The position numbers were made by a program, and so were the translations under genes. DNA of 64,000 bases from Streptomyces neyagawaensis (GTDB lineage: Bacteria; Actinomycetota; Actinomycetes; Streptomycetales; Streptomycetaceae). Positions 33,834 through 43,014 of this stretch are shown piece after piece. The stretch covers positions 19,577-83,576 of the forward strand of contig NZ_JAMGBG010000097.1 in the NCBI RefSeq assembly GCF_023516595.1, given 5' to 3'. The notes beneath the pieces were generated by a model, which was not told the origin of the DNA, did not search any database, and saw nothing but the letters and a program-made list of their open reading frames with translations. Position 1 is the first letter of the stretch. The number at the start of each line of letters is the position of its first letter.

Positions 33834-33892
33834 ATCACTGTGCGCAAAGCCGAAGCCGGGATACCTACGGCGCTTTTGTCACAGTGCGCAAA
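33834..33892. promoter_or_regulatory. Direct repeats TCAC(T/A)GTGCGCAAA
   Basis: Two 14-base copies (33834-33847 and 33879-33892) with one difference, 45 bases apart, in the 300-base divergent region between the PucR-like and DUF4394 genes. About four helical turns separate them, which suits cooperative binding by a regulator. The remaining ~180 bases up to 34077 show nothing else recognisable. Confidence 0.45.
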
Positions 33893-34077
33893 ATTCCCGG
33901 ATCAGGGCGTTCTCGCCCATCGACTCCACTTGTGGAGGCACTGTGAAGTCGGCTTAATGGGGACCGATTCCGGCCCGCGGCCCGCAATCACCGGGGGAAT
34001 CAATACGGATTCGGTCCGGAAATCTCTCAGCCTGCGCGCCGGGTGCCGGCGCACCACCGAAACGGGAGGGACACACC

Positions 34078-34953
34078 GTGAAAGCGAGTATCCGAAAGAG
34101 AATCGCGGCGGCGGCAGCGGTCATGGCCACGTCGACGGCGCTGCTGCTGAGCGCTCCGGGCTCCGCCTCGGCCGCCCCCGCCGCCGTGCCCAGCCTGCGG
34201 GCGTTCGGGATCACCGGCGACGGCACGGTGATGGCCACGTTCACGACCGACCGCCCCGACATCCTCAACTGGGTCAGGGCCGTCGTCGGGCTCAGCGGTG
34301 ACACGGCCCTGGTCGGCATCGACTTCCGGGTGCAGGACGGACTGCTGTACGGGGTCGGCAACAAGGGCGGCATCTACACGATCAAGATCCCGACGACCGG
34401 CCAGGACGTCGTGGTCACCAAGGTGTCCCAGCTCCAGTACGCGCTGAACGGCACCACGTTCGGCGTCGACTTCAACCCGGCGGCCGACCGGCTGCGGGTG
34501 ATCAGCGACAACGGCCAGAACCTGCGGCACAACCTGAACGACCACTCGACCATCCAGGACCTGAACCTCACCACCCCGCCCACCGAGGGCACGACCAAGG
34601 GTGTCACCGCCGCCGCCTACACGAACAACGACCTCAACGCGGCCACCGCGACGACGCTGTTCGACGTCAACACGAACACCGACCAGGTCGTGATCCAGTC
34701 CCCCGCCAACAACGGCACGCTCGCCCCGACCGGCAGCCTCGGCGTCGATGCCCAGCTGAAGGCCGGCATGGACATCTACAGCACCCTGAGCGGCGGGCGG
34801 ACGGTCGACAACGCCGCCTTCGCCTCCCTCACCCCGTCGGGTGCGAGCACCCCGACGCTCTACACCGTCGAACTCCTCACCGGCCAGGCGACCCCGATCC
34901 GTCAGTTCCCGCTCAACATCACGGATCTGGCGATCAGCCTCACCGGCAGCTGA
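34078..34953 (+). CDS. Secreted DUF4394 protein
   Basis: A 291-residue secreted protein with a clear Sec signal (KRIAAAAAVMATSTALLLS, cleavage around ASA-A) followed by a DUF4394 domain, with IDFRVQDGLLYGVG, GVDFNPAADRLRVISD and NLRHNL repeats typical of a beta-propeller-like fold. Function unknown. GTG 34078 follows GGGAGGG. Codon bias matches neighbours. Likely extracellular; the divergent PucR regulator may control it. Confidence 0.87.
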   Translation: MKASIRKRIAAAAAVMATSTALLLSAPGSASAAPAAVPSLRAFGITGDGTVMATFTTDRPDILNWVRAVVGLSGDTALVGIDFRVQDGLLYGVGNKGGIYTIKIPTTGQDVVVTKVSQLQYALNGTTFGVDFNPAADRLRVISDNGQNLRHNLNDHSTIQDLNLTTPPTEGTTKGVTAAAYTNNDLNAATATTLFDVNTNTDQVVIQSPANNGTLAPTGSLGVDAQLKAGMDIYSTLSGGRTVDNAAFASLTPSGASTPTLYTVELLTGQATPIRQFPLNITDLAISLTGS

Positions 34954-34969
34954 CCCCTCCCCGTCCGGG

Positions 34970-36496
34970 TCACCGCAGGGTGGCGGGGTCGAGGTCCGTT
35001 CCGACGACGAGGGTGACCACGCCCCGCGCGGCGCCCGCGTCCTCGGCGGCCCGGACGTCGGGCAGGCGCGAGGTGAGGACCTTCGCCTGCTTCGCCAGGT
35101 CCTGCGGGTAGGTGACCGTCGTCTTCGCGGTGGTCTCGGGGGCGTTGCCCGTACCGACGACGGTGATCCCGGCCGCGCGCAGCTTCTCGGCGACGGCGGC
35201 GGCGCGCCCCGTGACCCCGGTGCCGTTGAGGACCTGGACCCGTACGTTCGAGGCGTAGACGAGGCCCTCCTTGGCCCGGGTCTGGAACTGCTTCTTGTCG
35301 ACCTCGCGGTCCTTGGCGAGAGCGGTGAACAGGTCGGCCGCGTAGGGGTACTGCCAGACGACGTTGGCGCGATCGCTCGGGACGTCCGCCTCGCGGGGGT
35401 AGTTGGGAACCGTCAGGAAGGTCAACCGGTCGCTGGGGATGCCCTTCAGTTCGGAGGCGAGGTCGTACAGCGGGTCGATGCCCGCGAGATCCTCGTCCGT
35501 GGTGAGGGACTTGGTGGCGGACTGCATGAAGTCGTACAGCGCGCCGGGGCTGGTCAGTTTGGACTTCGCCTTGGCGGCGAGGGCCTCCATGAACTCCTGC
35601 TGGCGTCCGATGCGCCCGATGTCGGTGCCGTCGCCGACGGCGTAGCGGGTGCGGACGTAGCCGAGGGCGGTCTCGCCCTTGACGGTCTGGCAGCCGGGTT
35701 CCATGTCGAGGAGGGCGTTCTCGTCGTGGATGGCCTGCTCGGGGCAGACCTCTATGCCCTCCAGGGCGTCGACCATCCCCTTGAAGCCGGAGAAGTCGAC
35801 GGACATGAAGTGGTCGATGCGCAGCCCGGTGTTGGCCTCGACCGTCCGGATCGAGCAGGCGGCGGCCCCGGCGACCTCGCCGGTGGAGCCGCCGATCGCG
35901 AACGCCTCGTTGATCTTGGCCCGGTGCGGGCCCGAGGTGCCGCCGCCGCCTTTCTCGCACGCCGATATCTCGACCCACGAGTCACGGGGGAACGACACCA
36001 CGGTCGCCCACTTCCGGTCCGCGGGGATGTGCAGCACCATCAGCGTGTCCGACTGCATGGTGGTCAGGTTCCGGCCGTACTTGGCGTTCTTCCCGTCACG
36101 GCTGTCCGAGCCCACGACCATGATGTTCTTGGACCCGGGGCTGAGGTTCACCGGACGGTTCCCGCCGAGCTTGTCGTCGACGTCGGCGGCCGTGATGTTG
36201 TCGTCGAGGTCCTTGTACACCCAGGCGCCGACCCCCGCGACACCGAGCACGACCACCGCGGACACGCCCGCGACCCAGCCGACGATCCTGCCCCGCCGTG
36301 TGAGCCGCGTTCCCCCGCTCCCGATCCCGGCACGCCGCCTTCCCGTACCACCCACCGGCGTTCCCCCCGCCTCGGCCGCACCCGGCCGGTCGACTGACTC
36401 TCCACGCCCGGCACTTGTGATCACCGAACCCGAGGACTCTATCCCTGGAGAGATACGCAAGGACGCCCAACTCGGCTCACCCACCCCGCCGGCCAC
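34970..36496 (-). CDS. LytR-CpsA-Psr (LCP) family protein
   Basis: A 508-residue membrane-anchored LCP protein, a family that attaches glycopolymers to peptidoglycan. An N-terminal cytoplasmic Pro/Gly-rich stretch (1-70) leads to one membrane helix (71-93). The LCP domain (about 120-300) shows NIMVVGSDSRDG, SDTLMVLHIP, SFPRDSWV and the Arg-rich RTRYAVGDGTDIGRIGRQQ. The C-terminal LytR_C domain begins VRVQVLNGTGVTGRA. The start at GTG 36496 is uncertain, as other GTG codons follow in frame. Confidence 0.92.
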   Translation of the reverse strand: MAGGVGEPSWASLRISPGIESSGSVITSAGRGESVDRPGAAEAGGTPVGGTGRRRAGIGSGGTRLTRRGRIVGWVAGVSAVVVLGVAGVGAWVYKDLDDNITAADVDDKLGGNRPVNLSPGSKNIMVVGSDSRDGKNAKYGRNLTTMQSDTLMVLHIPADRKWATVVSFPRDSWVEISACEKGGGGTSGPHRAKINEAFAIGGSTGEVAGAAACSIRTVEANTGLRIDHFMSVDFSGFKGMVDALEGIEVCPEQAIHDENALLDMEPGCQTVKGETALGYVRTRYAVGDGTDIGRIGRQQEFMEALAAKAKSKLTSPGALYDFMQSATKSLTTDEDLAGIDPLYDLASELKGIPSDRLTFLTVPNYPREADVPSDRANVVWQYPYAADLFTALAKDREVDKKQFQTRAKEGLVYASNVRVQVLNGTGVTGRAAAVAEKLRAAGITVVGTGNAPETTAKTTVTYPQDLAKQAKVLTSRLPDVRAAEDAGAARGVVTLVVGTDLDPATLR

Positions 36497-36511
36497 GCCC
36501 CGGTGCGGGGC

Positions 36512-37021
36512 TCAGCCGCAGATCTGGCGGCCCCACTCGCCGTACGGGTAGCCCGTGTTGACACCTGTGTCGGCGCTGCCGGTGCCGCAGGAGCGGGTGT
36601 TGGGGGTGTAGACCATAAGGCTCCACTGATAGGGCTCGCCCGCGGCCACGTTGCCGCGGCCCACGGTCAGGGCCGGGCCGTCGGCGCCGGCGGGGCGGGT
36701 GATCTCCGCGTTGTTGCGGCAGGGATGCCCGCTGCAACTGGTGGTGTTGGACTGGACGCGGATCCACTGTGTCAGGCAGGTGTTGCTGTAGCGCATCTCG
36801 ATGGTGCCGACCTGACGGGTCGTGCCGGGCAGATAGAGGGGCGCGGAGGCGAGGGTCTTGGCGTTCGAGGCGCAGCCCGTGGCCGCCGGGTCTGCGCCGT
36901 CATAAGGGCTGGCGGCATGGGCGGGGGAAGCGCCCTGCACGGTGAAGACTGTCGCGAAGGCGGCTGCGACGAACGCCATCGCCAGCGTCTTGCGGCGGCC
37001 GCCGCTGTTCAACTCGAGCAT
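36512..37021 (-). CDS. Secreted DUF2690-like protein
   Basis: A 169-residue secreted protein with signal peptide (AMAFVAAAFATVFTVQGASPAHA) and a domain resembling DUF2690: YDGADPAATGCASNA, VGTIEMRYSNTCLTQWIRV. Several cysteines suggest disulfides. It follows two other small secreted genes on the same strand (29 and 30 in layout order: the SxxK hydrolase and the SH3-like protein). Role unknown. Confidence 0.75.
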   Translation of the reverse strand: MLELNSGGRRKTLAMAFVAAAFATVFTVQGASPAHAASPYDGADPAATGCASNAKTLASAPLYLPGTTRQVGTIEMRYSNTCLTQWIRVQSNTTSCSGHPCRNNAEITRPAGADGPALTVGRGNVAAGEPYQWSLMVYTPNTRSCGTGSADTGVNTGYPYGEWGRQICG

Positions 37022-37089
37022 GTCGTGTGTCCCATTCCGATCGTCGGGTTCCTGGTCGTGTGTTCATGGCCCTGGAACTGCCAGGGACT

Positions 37090-38289
37090 TCAGCACAGGC
37101 GGACATCCGGCAGTTGGTTGTCCGGATGGCTGATGTAGATGTTGGAGATGTAGCCGCCGTACTGGGGCAGATACGCCCACCAGTCGTTGGTGTACGGGGG
37201 AACGGAGACGGACTGGCCCTTCTTCTGGCAGCCCACCAGTACCTCCACTCCGGCGGGCAGTCGGGTCAGCGCGTTGTTCCCGATGCGCGGTTCACTGCGG
37301 ACAGCGACCTCGGAACTCCACGTTCCGTACCACTTTCCGGTCGGCGCGACGCCACCGGGAACATGCAGCGAACGGGTCAGTCGACCGATGTCGGTGTATG
37401 CCTTCCCGTAGGACGTACCTGCCTGGTGCTGGGTGAAGACGGCCACGATGGAGCGGTCCCCGGCCCCGACGGTGCCGGTGGAGTGCAGGACCGGGCGGGT
37501 CAGGTCCACGGCCGCGGCGGCGGCGGGCTCGGCATCCGTCGCCGTCCCGGCCGGGACGGTGCTCGCGGGGCCGCACGTGCCCTCCGGGTACGAGTCGCCC
37601 GACCAGCCCTGCTTCACGGCCCAGGGGCGCTTGAAGGCGCCGGCGATGCCGAAGTGCTGGTCGAACTTGTCCGACGCGCAGCGGGTCGACTGACGCAGGT
37701 TGTCCATGATGAAGGTGCGTACGGACGTGGGGGCCTTTTCCAGGATGTAGCGGTAGACCGTCACCGTGTCGCGGGCCGACATGGCGGTGTAGCCCCAGTA
37801 ATTCGGGTCGGCGGGGGGCTCCGTGTCGCTCAGTTCGAGGTTGTCGCGCATACGGGTGACGATCGATGTGGAGCCGTGGTTCGACCAGTAGGAGTTGGCC
37901 GCGTCGTCGTCGCTGCCGCGGAGCATGGGTTCCAGCCAGGCACGGTCGGCGGCCGGAACAGGGGAGCCGGGGTCTCGGTTCCAGAAGTAGTCCAGGACCA
38001 TCAGCAGTTTGACGATCGAGGCCGAACGGAATTGCGTGCCCGCGTTCAGCTGCTCGGTGAAACTGCCGGTCCGCCGGTCGAAGACGGCGACCCCGGCGGT
38101 GACACCGACGGGCACGACGGCGCTTGTACGTGCGGCGGCCGAGGGGGCGTCGGGTCGTGCCGGGGCGGCGGCAGCCGAAGGGGAGAACACGGCGCCGACG
38201 AGGGTCAGGGAGAGGAACGCCGTGACCGTGGAGAGAAGACTCCTGTGTCTGCGACCCGTGGTGGCCTTGGTGGAGGCGGTGCAGCGCAT
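37090..38289 (-). CDS. Secreted beta-lactamase-fold serine hydrolase with SH3-like tail
   Basis: A 399-residue secreted protein. After the signal peptide comes a class A-like serine hydrolase domain with the SxxK motif in RSASIVK, a possible SxN region SDDDAANSYW, and KQG in place of KTG. The C-terminal ~85 residues, with WYGTWSSEVAVRSEPRIGN and YISNIYISHPDN, look like an SH3-type cell-wall targeting domain. Likely wall-active. ATG 38289 is preceded at 11 bases by AAGG; GTG 38307 is an alternative. Its C-terminus resembles that of the neighbouring small SH3-like protein. Confidence 0.8.
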   Translation of the reverse strand: MRCTASTKATTGRRHRSLLSTVTAFLSLTLVGAVFSPSAAAAPARPDAPSAAARTSAVVPVGVTAGVAVFDRRTGSFTEQLNAGTQFRSASIVKLLMVLDYFWNRDPGSPVPAADRAWLEPMLRGSDDDAANSYWSNHGSTSIVTRMRDNLELSDTEPPADPNYWGYTAMSARDTVTVYRYILEKAPTSVRTFIMDNLRQSTRCASDKFDQHFGIAGAFKRPWAVKQGWSGDSYPEGTCGPASTVPAGTATDAEPAAAAAVDLTRPVLHSTGTVGAGDRSIVAVFTQHQAGTSYGKAYTDIGRLTRSLHVPGGVAPTGKWYGTWSSEVAVRSEPRIGNNALTRLPAGVEVLVGCQKKGQSVSVPPYTNDWWAYLPQYGGYISNIYISHPDNQLPDVRLC

Positions 38290-38412
38290 ATCGTCATCGA
38301 CCTTCACGTGAGGAGAGGGCAGGGCGCGGCCAGGTGCGTGGGGTGACATCGGCGACCGTGGCGCGGGTCGCGCGCCCGTCGGGGACGCGCGACCCTGCTG
38401 TTCCGCCGCGTG

Positions 38413-38823
38413 TCAGGGGCACTGGCGGATCTGCTGCTTCCAGACGTCGGGGTTGCCCGTGTTCAGGTACCAGTCGTTGACGTAGCCCCAGCGGCTGTTG
38501 GGGAGCTCGATGGACATCCAGTAGCGGTAGTTGGCGTTGTCGTAGGCCCCGTCGCCGAGCTTCCAGCAGGACAGGCCGACCTCGTCGCCGTTGTACAGCC
38601 TGCTGTAGGCGGGCTCGATGGACTCGTAGTCGTAGCCGGGGCCCCGGCGCACCAGCAGATACGAGCCCGGGTCAATGCCGGTGACCGTGGTGCAGGAAAT
38701 CCGGCTGCCGGACCTCTCGCACTGGTGGATCGCGGCGTTCGCAGGTGTCGCCGTACCCAGGAGCGCCGCCACGGCGACCGCCGTGCTCGCCGTGGCCAGC
38801 GTTTTTCCGCGTCCCATGCGCAT
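38413..38823 (-). CDS. Small secreted SH3-like protein
   Basis: A 136-residue secreted protein: signal peptide (TLATASTAVAVAALLGTATPANA) then an SH3b-like domain with YLLVRRGPGYDYESI, VGLSCWKLGD, WGYVNDWYLNTGN. It ends in Cys, as do its two neighbours. ATG 38823 is chosen since AAAGGGC is 12 bases upstream. Probably binds cell wall. The gap 38824-39035 holds nothing I recognise. Confidence 0.75.
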   Translation of the reverse strand: MRMGRGKTLATASTAVAVAALLGTATPANAAIHQCERSGSRISCTTVTGIDPGSYLLVRRGPGYDYESIEPAYSRLYNGDEVGLSCWKLGDGAYDNANYRYWMSIELPNSRWGYVNDWYLNTGNPDVWKQQIRQCP

Positions 38824-39035
38824 GTCGGGTGTGCCCTTTCGTTTCACTTCAGTACCGCACCGAAGCTTGCCGACCCGCGCCCCGCAACCGCCCTCCCTTT
38901 CGGTCAGGACCGAAACCCGCTGGTCGCGGCCTGTGGCCATGTGCTGCACAAGCGCCGATCAGCTCCCGGCGGCAAGCTCGACCCCAACGCGGCGCACCCG
39001 TCGAGGACTGACGTCGCGTCCGTGCGACCGGGCCG

Positions 39036-40256
39036 TCACCTGCCCCAGATCTTCCGGTACGCCTCCTGGTAGCCGGACGGGTTCCAGGTGGTGGCGCCCT
39101 CGCTGTTGTCGGCGGTGGTGATGTGCACGGGGGCCACATATCCGCTGGCGGGGCTGTCGGAGAAGGCCCGGTTGAACTCGTCGACGATCTGCCAGCCCTG
39201 GAGGGACAGCGGCTCGGGCACGGTGGCCGCCTGGTACTGGCGGCTGTTGATGCGCTGGAAGGCGGACGGGTCGCCGTCCCCCGCACCGATGTTGAAGGGC
39301 GGACCCGAGCCCTTCCGCCCGGCGGCGCGGAACGCCGGGGCGGCGTCGGCGAAGTACAGGTCGTTGATGGCCACGGAGTGGGTCCAGCGGTCCTGGAAGC
39401 GGGAGAGCAGCGAGGACACCTCTCGGGGCGTGCGGCTGCTCGCGTCCGGGATCGGGATGTTCTCGTAGGCCAGCAGCCGTACGCCCCGGCAGGTGGCCAG
39501 CTCTTTTCTGATCAGCTCGGACTTGTGCTTGGCGAAGGGGATCGAGGCGTCGGTGAACACCACGACCCCGGCGTTCCCGTCGGAGTCCGCGATGACCCAC
39601 TGGGCGCTGAACCTGGCCACCTCCTCGACGCGCGTGGTCACGTTGGTGAAGAGCGGGGGCTGCCTGCTGGGGCCGGGCGAGGCGACCGCGTGCCAGCCGA
39701 CGAGCGGGATGTCCGCCGCGTTCGCCCGGGCGACCTGCTGCGACGTCGAGTTGGGGTCGAAGCCGCCGATGACGATGCCGGACGGCCTGAGGGCGAGGGC
39801 CTCGCTCATCGCCGCCTGGATGCCCGCCGGGGTGCCGCCGCCGTCGATCACCCGGACGTTCCAGCCGATCACCCGCGCGGCCTCCCGTACACCGTCGGCG
39901 GCCCCGGCGACACCCGGGTTCGTCATGGTCTGCGCGACGAAGACGAGGGTCCTGTCGGCCACCGCCCTCGGGCCGGTCGTCGGCCCGTTCCAGGGGGCGT
40001 CGGTCCGCTCCGCCCTGCCGACGGCGTCCTCGGCCCTGGCGCGGACCGCCGGACAGCCGTCCGCGGTGGCGGTTGAGTCCCCCGAGTCGCTCGACGAGCC
40101 GCGTTCGCAGCCGGTCAGCGCGGCGGCCACCGCCAGCAGGAGGGCGGCGGCGGACCGGGTCGTGCGGGTGCCGGGGGCGGGGGTGCGGGGGTGGTGCACG
40201 GGGGCTCCTCGCGCAGGGGTGCGGGGCTCGGTGCCGCTGCGGGCGGTCAGGTTCAT
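39036..40256 (-). CDS. Ribose-type sugar ABC substrate-binding lipoprotein
   Basis: A 406-residue periplasmic-binding protein 1 (peripla_BP_4) with a lipobox LTGC at about residue 50 and the pattern TLVFVAQTMTNPGVAGAADGVREAA, GIVIGGFDPNS, and QGWQIVDEFNRAF near the C-terminus. The ATG overlaps the permease stop by 4 bases, so it is the last gene of the permease/ATPase operon. Ligand unknown (a sugar or related small molecule). Unlike most RbsB proteins it has an N-terminal Arg/Pro-rich extension. Confidence 0.86.
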   Translation of the reverse strand: MNLTARSGTEPRTPARGAPVHHPRTPAPGTRTTRSAAALLLAVAAALTGCERGSSSDSGDSTATADGCPAVRARAEDAVGRAERTDAPWNGPTTGPRAVADRTLVFVAQTMTNPGVAGAADGVREAARVIGWNVRVIDGGGTPAGIQAAMSEALALRPSGIVIGGFDPNSTSQQVARANAADIPLVGWHAVASPGPSRQPPLFTNVTTRVEEVARFSAQWVIADSDGNAGVVVFTDASIPFAKHKSELIRKELATCRGVRLLAYENIPIPDASSRTPREVSSLLSRFQDRWTHSVAINDLYFADAAPAFRAAGRKGSGPPFNIGAGDGDPSAFQRINSRQYQAATVPEPLSLQGWQIVDEFNRAFSDSPASGYVAPVHITTADNSEGATTWNPSGYQEAYRKIWGR

Positions 40257-41353
40257 GGGCCACCGTCCTCGGGCGTCACGGCCGCGGCGTCGGGGGTGGT
40301 GGCGGCCCCGGTGCGCAGCCGACGGCGCGCGGAGTAGCCCGCCAGGCCGACGGCGAGCAGCAGGGTGCCGCCGTGGAACAGCGGGACCGTCCAGAACTCG
40401 GCGCCCAACTGGGCGATGCCGGTGAGGCCGACGGCGAGGACGGCGACCGCCACCAGGGTGCCCAGGGGGTTGGGGCGGCCGGGCCGGATGGCGGTGGCCC
40501 CGAGGAGGGCGCCGACGAAGGCGGGCAGCAGATAGTCGAGGCCGACGCTCGGGTTGCCGAGCTGCTGCTGGGCCGCGAGCAGGACGCCCGCGCAGCCGAC
40601 GATCAGCCCCGAGGTGGCGAAGGCGCACACGGTGTACTTGCGGACCGGGATGCCGACGAGGTCGGCGGCGCGCGGGTTGGAGCCCACGACGTACAGGTAC
40701 CGGCCGAGCGGCAGCCGCTCCAGCACCACCCAGAGGACGACCGTGAGGGCGAGAACGTAGAAGGCCGGGACGGGGAGGCCGAGGAACGTGGAGTCGTAGA
40801 GGTCGGTGAAGCCGTCCGGCAGTCCCTCCGGGCCGGGGACGATCCGGCCGCCGTCGGTGAGCCAGCCGGTGACGGCGTACATCATGCTGCCGGTGCCCAG
40901 CGTCGCGATGAGGGAGTCGATCCGGCCGAACTCGACGATGACGCCGTTGAGGACGCCCACGGCCGTTCCCCCGGCGACCACGACGAGGCAGGCCGGCGGC
41001 CAGGGCCAGCCCGCGTCGACGATGAGGTGCAGCACCATGACGTGCGCCAGCCCGAGGCCGTAGCCGAGGGAGAGGTCGAACGCCCCGGTGACGATGGGGA
41101 CCATCGCGGCCAGGGCGAGGACGGCCGGGATGGACTGCGTGGACAGGATCGAGTCGAGGGTGTCCAGCGTGGGGAAGGTGCGGGGCAGGGCGAGGGAGAA
41201 GACCAGGTAGAGCAGGCCGGTGAGGACCAGGAGTCCGTACGCGCCGGCGAGATGCCCGGCGCGGCGGGCCGGGTGGTGGGGGCGGCCCGGTCGGCTCACA
41301 GGATTCCGGCGGCTCAGCGGGTTCCGGCGGCGCGGCGGGGGCGGGGCCGTCAT
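40253..41353 (-). CDS. Ribose-type sugar ABC permease
   Basis: A 366-residue BPD_transp_2 permease (RbsC type) with about 9-10 membrane helices. Visible are FDLSLGYGLGLAHVMV (the DLSxG segment), EFGRIDSLIATLGTGSM, GRYLYVVGSNPRAADLVGIPV, and GALLGATAIRPG. Its stop overlaps the binding protein start and its start overlaps the ATPase stop. It should work with both as a single importer. Confidence 0.9.
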   Translation of the reverse strand: MTAPPPPRRRNPLSRRNPVSRPGRPHHPARRAGHLAGAYGLLVLTGLLYLVFSLALPRTFPTLDTLDSILSTQSIPAVLALAAMVPIVTGAFDLSLGYGLGLAHVMVLHLIVDAGWPWPPACLVVVAGGTAVGVLNGVIVEFGRIDSLIATLGTGSMMYAVTGWLTDGGRIVPGPEGLPDGFTDLYDSTFLGLPVPAFYVLALTVVLWVVLERLPLGRYLYVVGSNPRAADLVGIPVRKYTVCAFATSGLIVGCAGVLLAAQQQLGNPSVGLDYLLPAFVGALLGATAIRPGRPNPLGTLVAVAVLAVGLTGIAQLGAEFWTVPLFHGGTLLLAVGLAGYSARRRLRTGAATTPDAAAVTPEDGGP

Positions 41354-42933
41354 GGGGTCCCGGCGGTTCGGGAGGGGGGCAGGGCCGAGGCCGCCCGGGT
41401 GAGGGCGTCGACGGTGAGGGCGGGGCCGCTCAGCTCGGTCGTCACGGTCCCGCGGACGAAGACCAGGGCGCGCCCGCAGACGCCCGCGACCTCCTCGGAG
41501 TCGGTGGAGAGCAGCAGGACGGCGAGGCCCCGGGTGAGCGCCTCGTCGAGGAACCGGTGGATGGCGGCCTTGGCCCCGACGTCGACGCTCGCCGTGGGCT
41601 CCTCCAGGATCAGCAGGACGGGTGCCGCGCGGAGCCAGCGGCCGAGCATGACCTTCTGCTGGTTGCCGCCGGACAGCGTGGCGATGCCGGCCTCGCTGTC
41701 GCGGGGCCGGACGGAGAGCCGGTCGATCAGGGCGACGGCGTCGGCGCGTTCCTGGCGGGGCCGGATCCAGCGTGGCGCCCGCGCGCCCGCCGCGCCCGGG
41801 TTGGCCAGCAGGTTCTCCCGTACGGTCAGCTCGGTGAGGCAGCCCTCCCGCTGCCGGTCCCCGGGCACGAAGGCGACCCCGAGGGCGACCGCCTCCGGAA
41901 CCGTACGGGGCCGGTAGGGGCGGCCCGCCAGCAGGGCGCGTCCACCGAGGAGAGGCCGGGCGCCCGCGAGGGCCCGGCCGAGGTCCATGTGTCCGGCGCC
42001 GGACAGCCCGACCAGGCCCACGGCCTCCCCGGCTCTCAGGGCGAGGTCGACCGGTCCGGCTCCGGCGGTCCGTACGCCGTCGAGCAGCAGGACGGGCGGG
42101 CCGTCGGCGCGGGCCGGGGCCGGGCGGTGGCCGACGGGTTCCTCACCGGTGATGTCGCGGACGAGGCTGCCGGGGGCGTGGCCCGCCAGGGGGCCGTGGC
42201 GGACGAGGCGGCCGTCGCGCAGGACGGCGAAGGTGTCGGCGACCTCGTACACCTCGTCCAGGCGGTGGCTGACGTAGAGGATGCCGTGGCCGCGGTCTCG
42301 CAGGGTATGCAGGACGCGGAAGAGCCGGGCGCAGTCGGCGGCGGGGAGACGGGCGGTCGGCTCGTCGAGCACGAGGAGCTTCGCCCGTGCCGCGAGGGCG
42401 CGGGCGACGGCGACGAGGGAGCGTTCGGCGGGGGCGAGCCGGGACACGGTGGTGTCGGGGTCGAGATGGCCGGCGACGCTCCGCAGGGCCTCGGCGCAGC
42501 GCTCCCGGGTCCGGCGCCAGGAGATCAGCCCGGCGCGGCGGGCGTACCCGGTGCTCAGGGCGATGTTCTCGGCGACGGACATCCACTCCACCAGGCCGAG
42601 GTCCTGGTGGATGAAGGACATGCGGTGGGCGGCGGCGTGGCCGCCCAGGGGGTGCCCGTCGACCGTGATCCGTCCGGCGTCGGCCTGGTGGACGCCGGCG
42701 AGGATCTTGATGAGGGTGGACTTCCCGGCTCCGTTGGGTCCGAGGAGGGCGAGGACGCTTCCGGCGTGGACGTCGAGGTCGACCCCGGCCAGCGCGAGGG
42801 TCCCGCCGAACCGTTTGGTGAGCCCGCGGATGCGGACCAGCGGTTCCGTCCCGTCGGCGGGGACCTCCTGCGCAGAGGTGTCGTGAACGTCGTGCACGGA
42901 CAGCTCCGGGGGTCGGCCTGGCGAGCTCTTCAT
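41350..42933 (-). CDS. Ribose-type sugar ABC ATPase (RbsA type)
   Basis: A 527-residue double ATPase. Domain 1 has Walker A GPNGAGKST, but its signature is degenerate (RLAPAERSLVAVARAL), with Walker B LLVLDEPTARL. Domain 2 has a degenerate Walker A (GLSGAGHMD), while the signature LSGGNQQKVMLGRWL and VLLILEEPT are present. This composite-site asymmetry is normal for RbsA. ATG 42933; no clear ribosome-binding site is seen. First gene of the operon. Confidence 0.9.
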   Translation of the reverse strand: MKSSPGRPPELSVHDVHDTSAQEVPADGTEPLVRIRGLTKRFGGTLALAGVDLDVHAGSVLALLGPNGAGKSTLIKILAGVHQADAGRITVDGHPLGGHAAAHRMSFIHQDLGLVEWMSVAENIALSTGYARRAGLISWRRTRERCAEALRSVAGHLDPDTTVSRLAPAERSLVAVARALAARAKLLVLDEPTARLPAADCARLFRVLHTLRDRGHGILYVSHRLDEVYEVADTFAVLRDGRLVRHGPLAGHAPGSLVRDITGEEPVGHRPAPARADGPPVLLLDGVRTAGAGPVDLALRAGEAVGLVGLSGAGHMDLGRALAGARPLLGGRALLAGRPYRPRTVPEAVALGVAFVPGDRQREGCLTELTVRENLLANPGAAGARAPRWIRPRQERADAVALIDRLSVRPRDSEAGIATLSGGNQQKVMLGRWLRAAPVLLILEEPTASVDVGAKAAIHRFLDEALTRGLAVLLLSTDSEEVAGVCGRALVFVRGTVTTELSGPALTVDALTRAASALPPSRTAGTP

Positions 42934-43014
42934 GACTCGCGCCAGCGATAGTAACTGTACGTATCACACTAATCCCGGCATTTCATCACGGTCGAGGCTG
43001 CCGGTGCCGATGGC

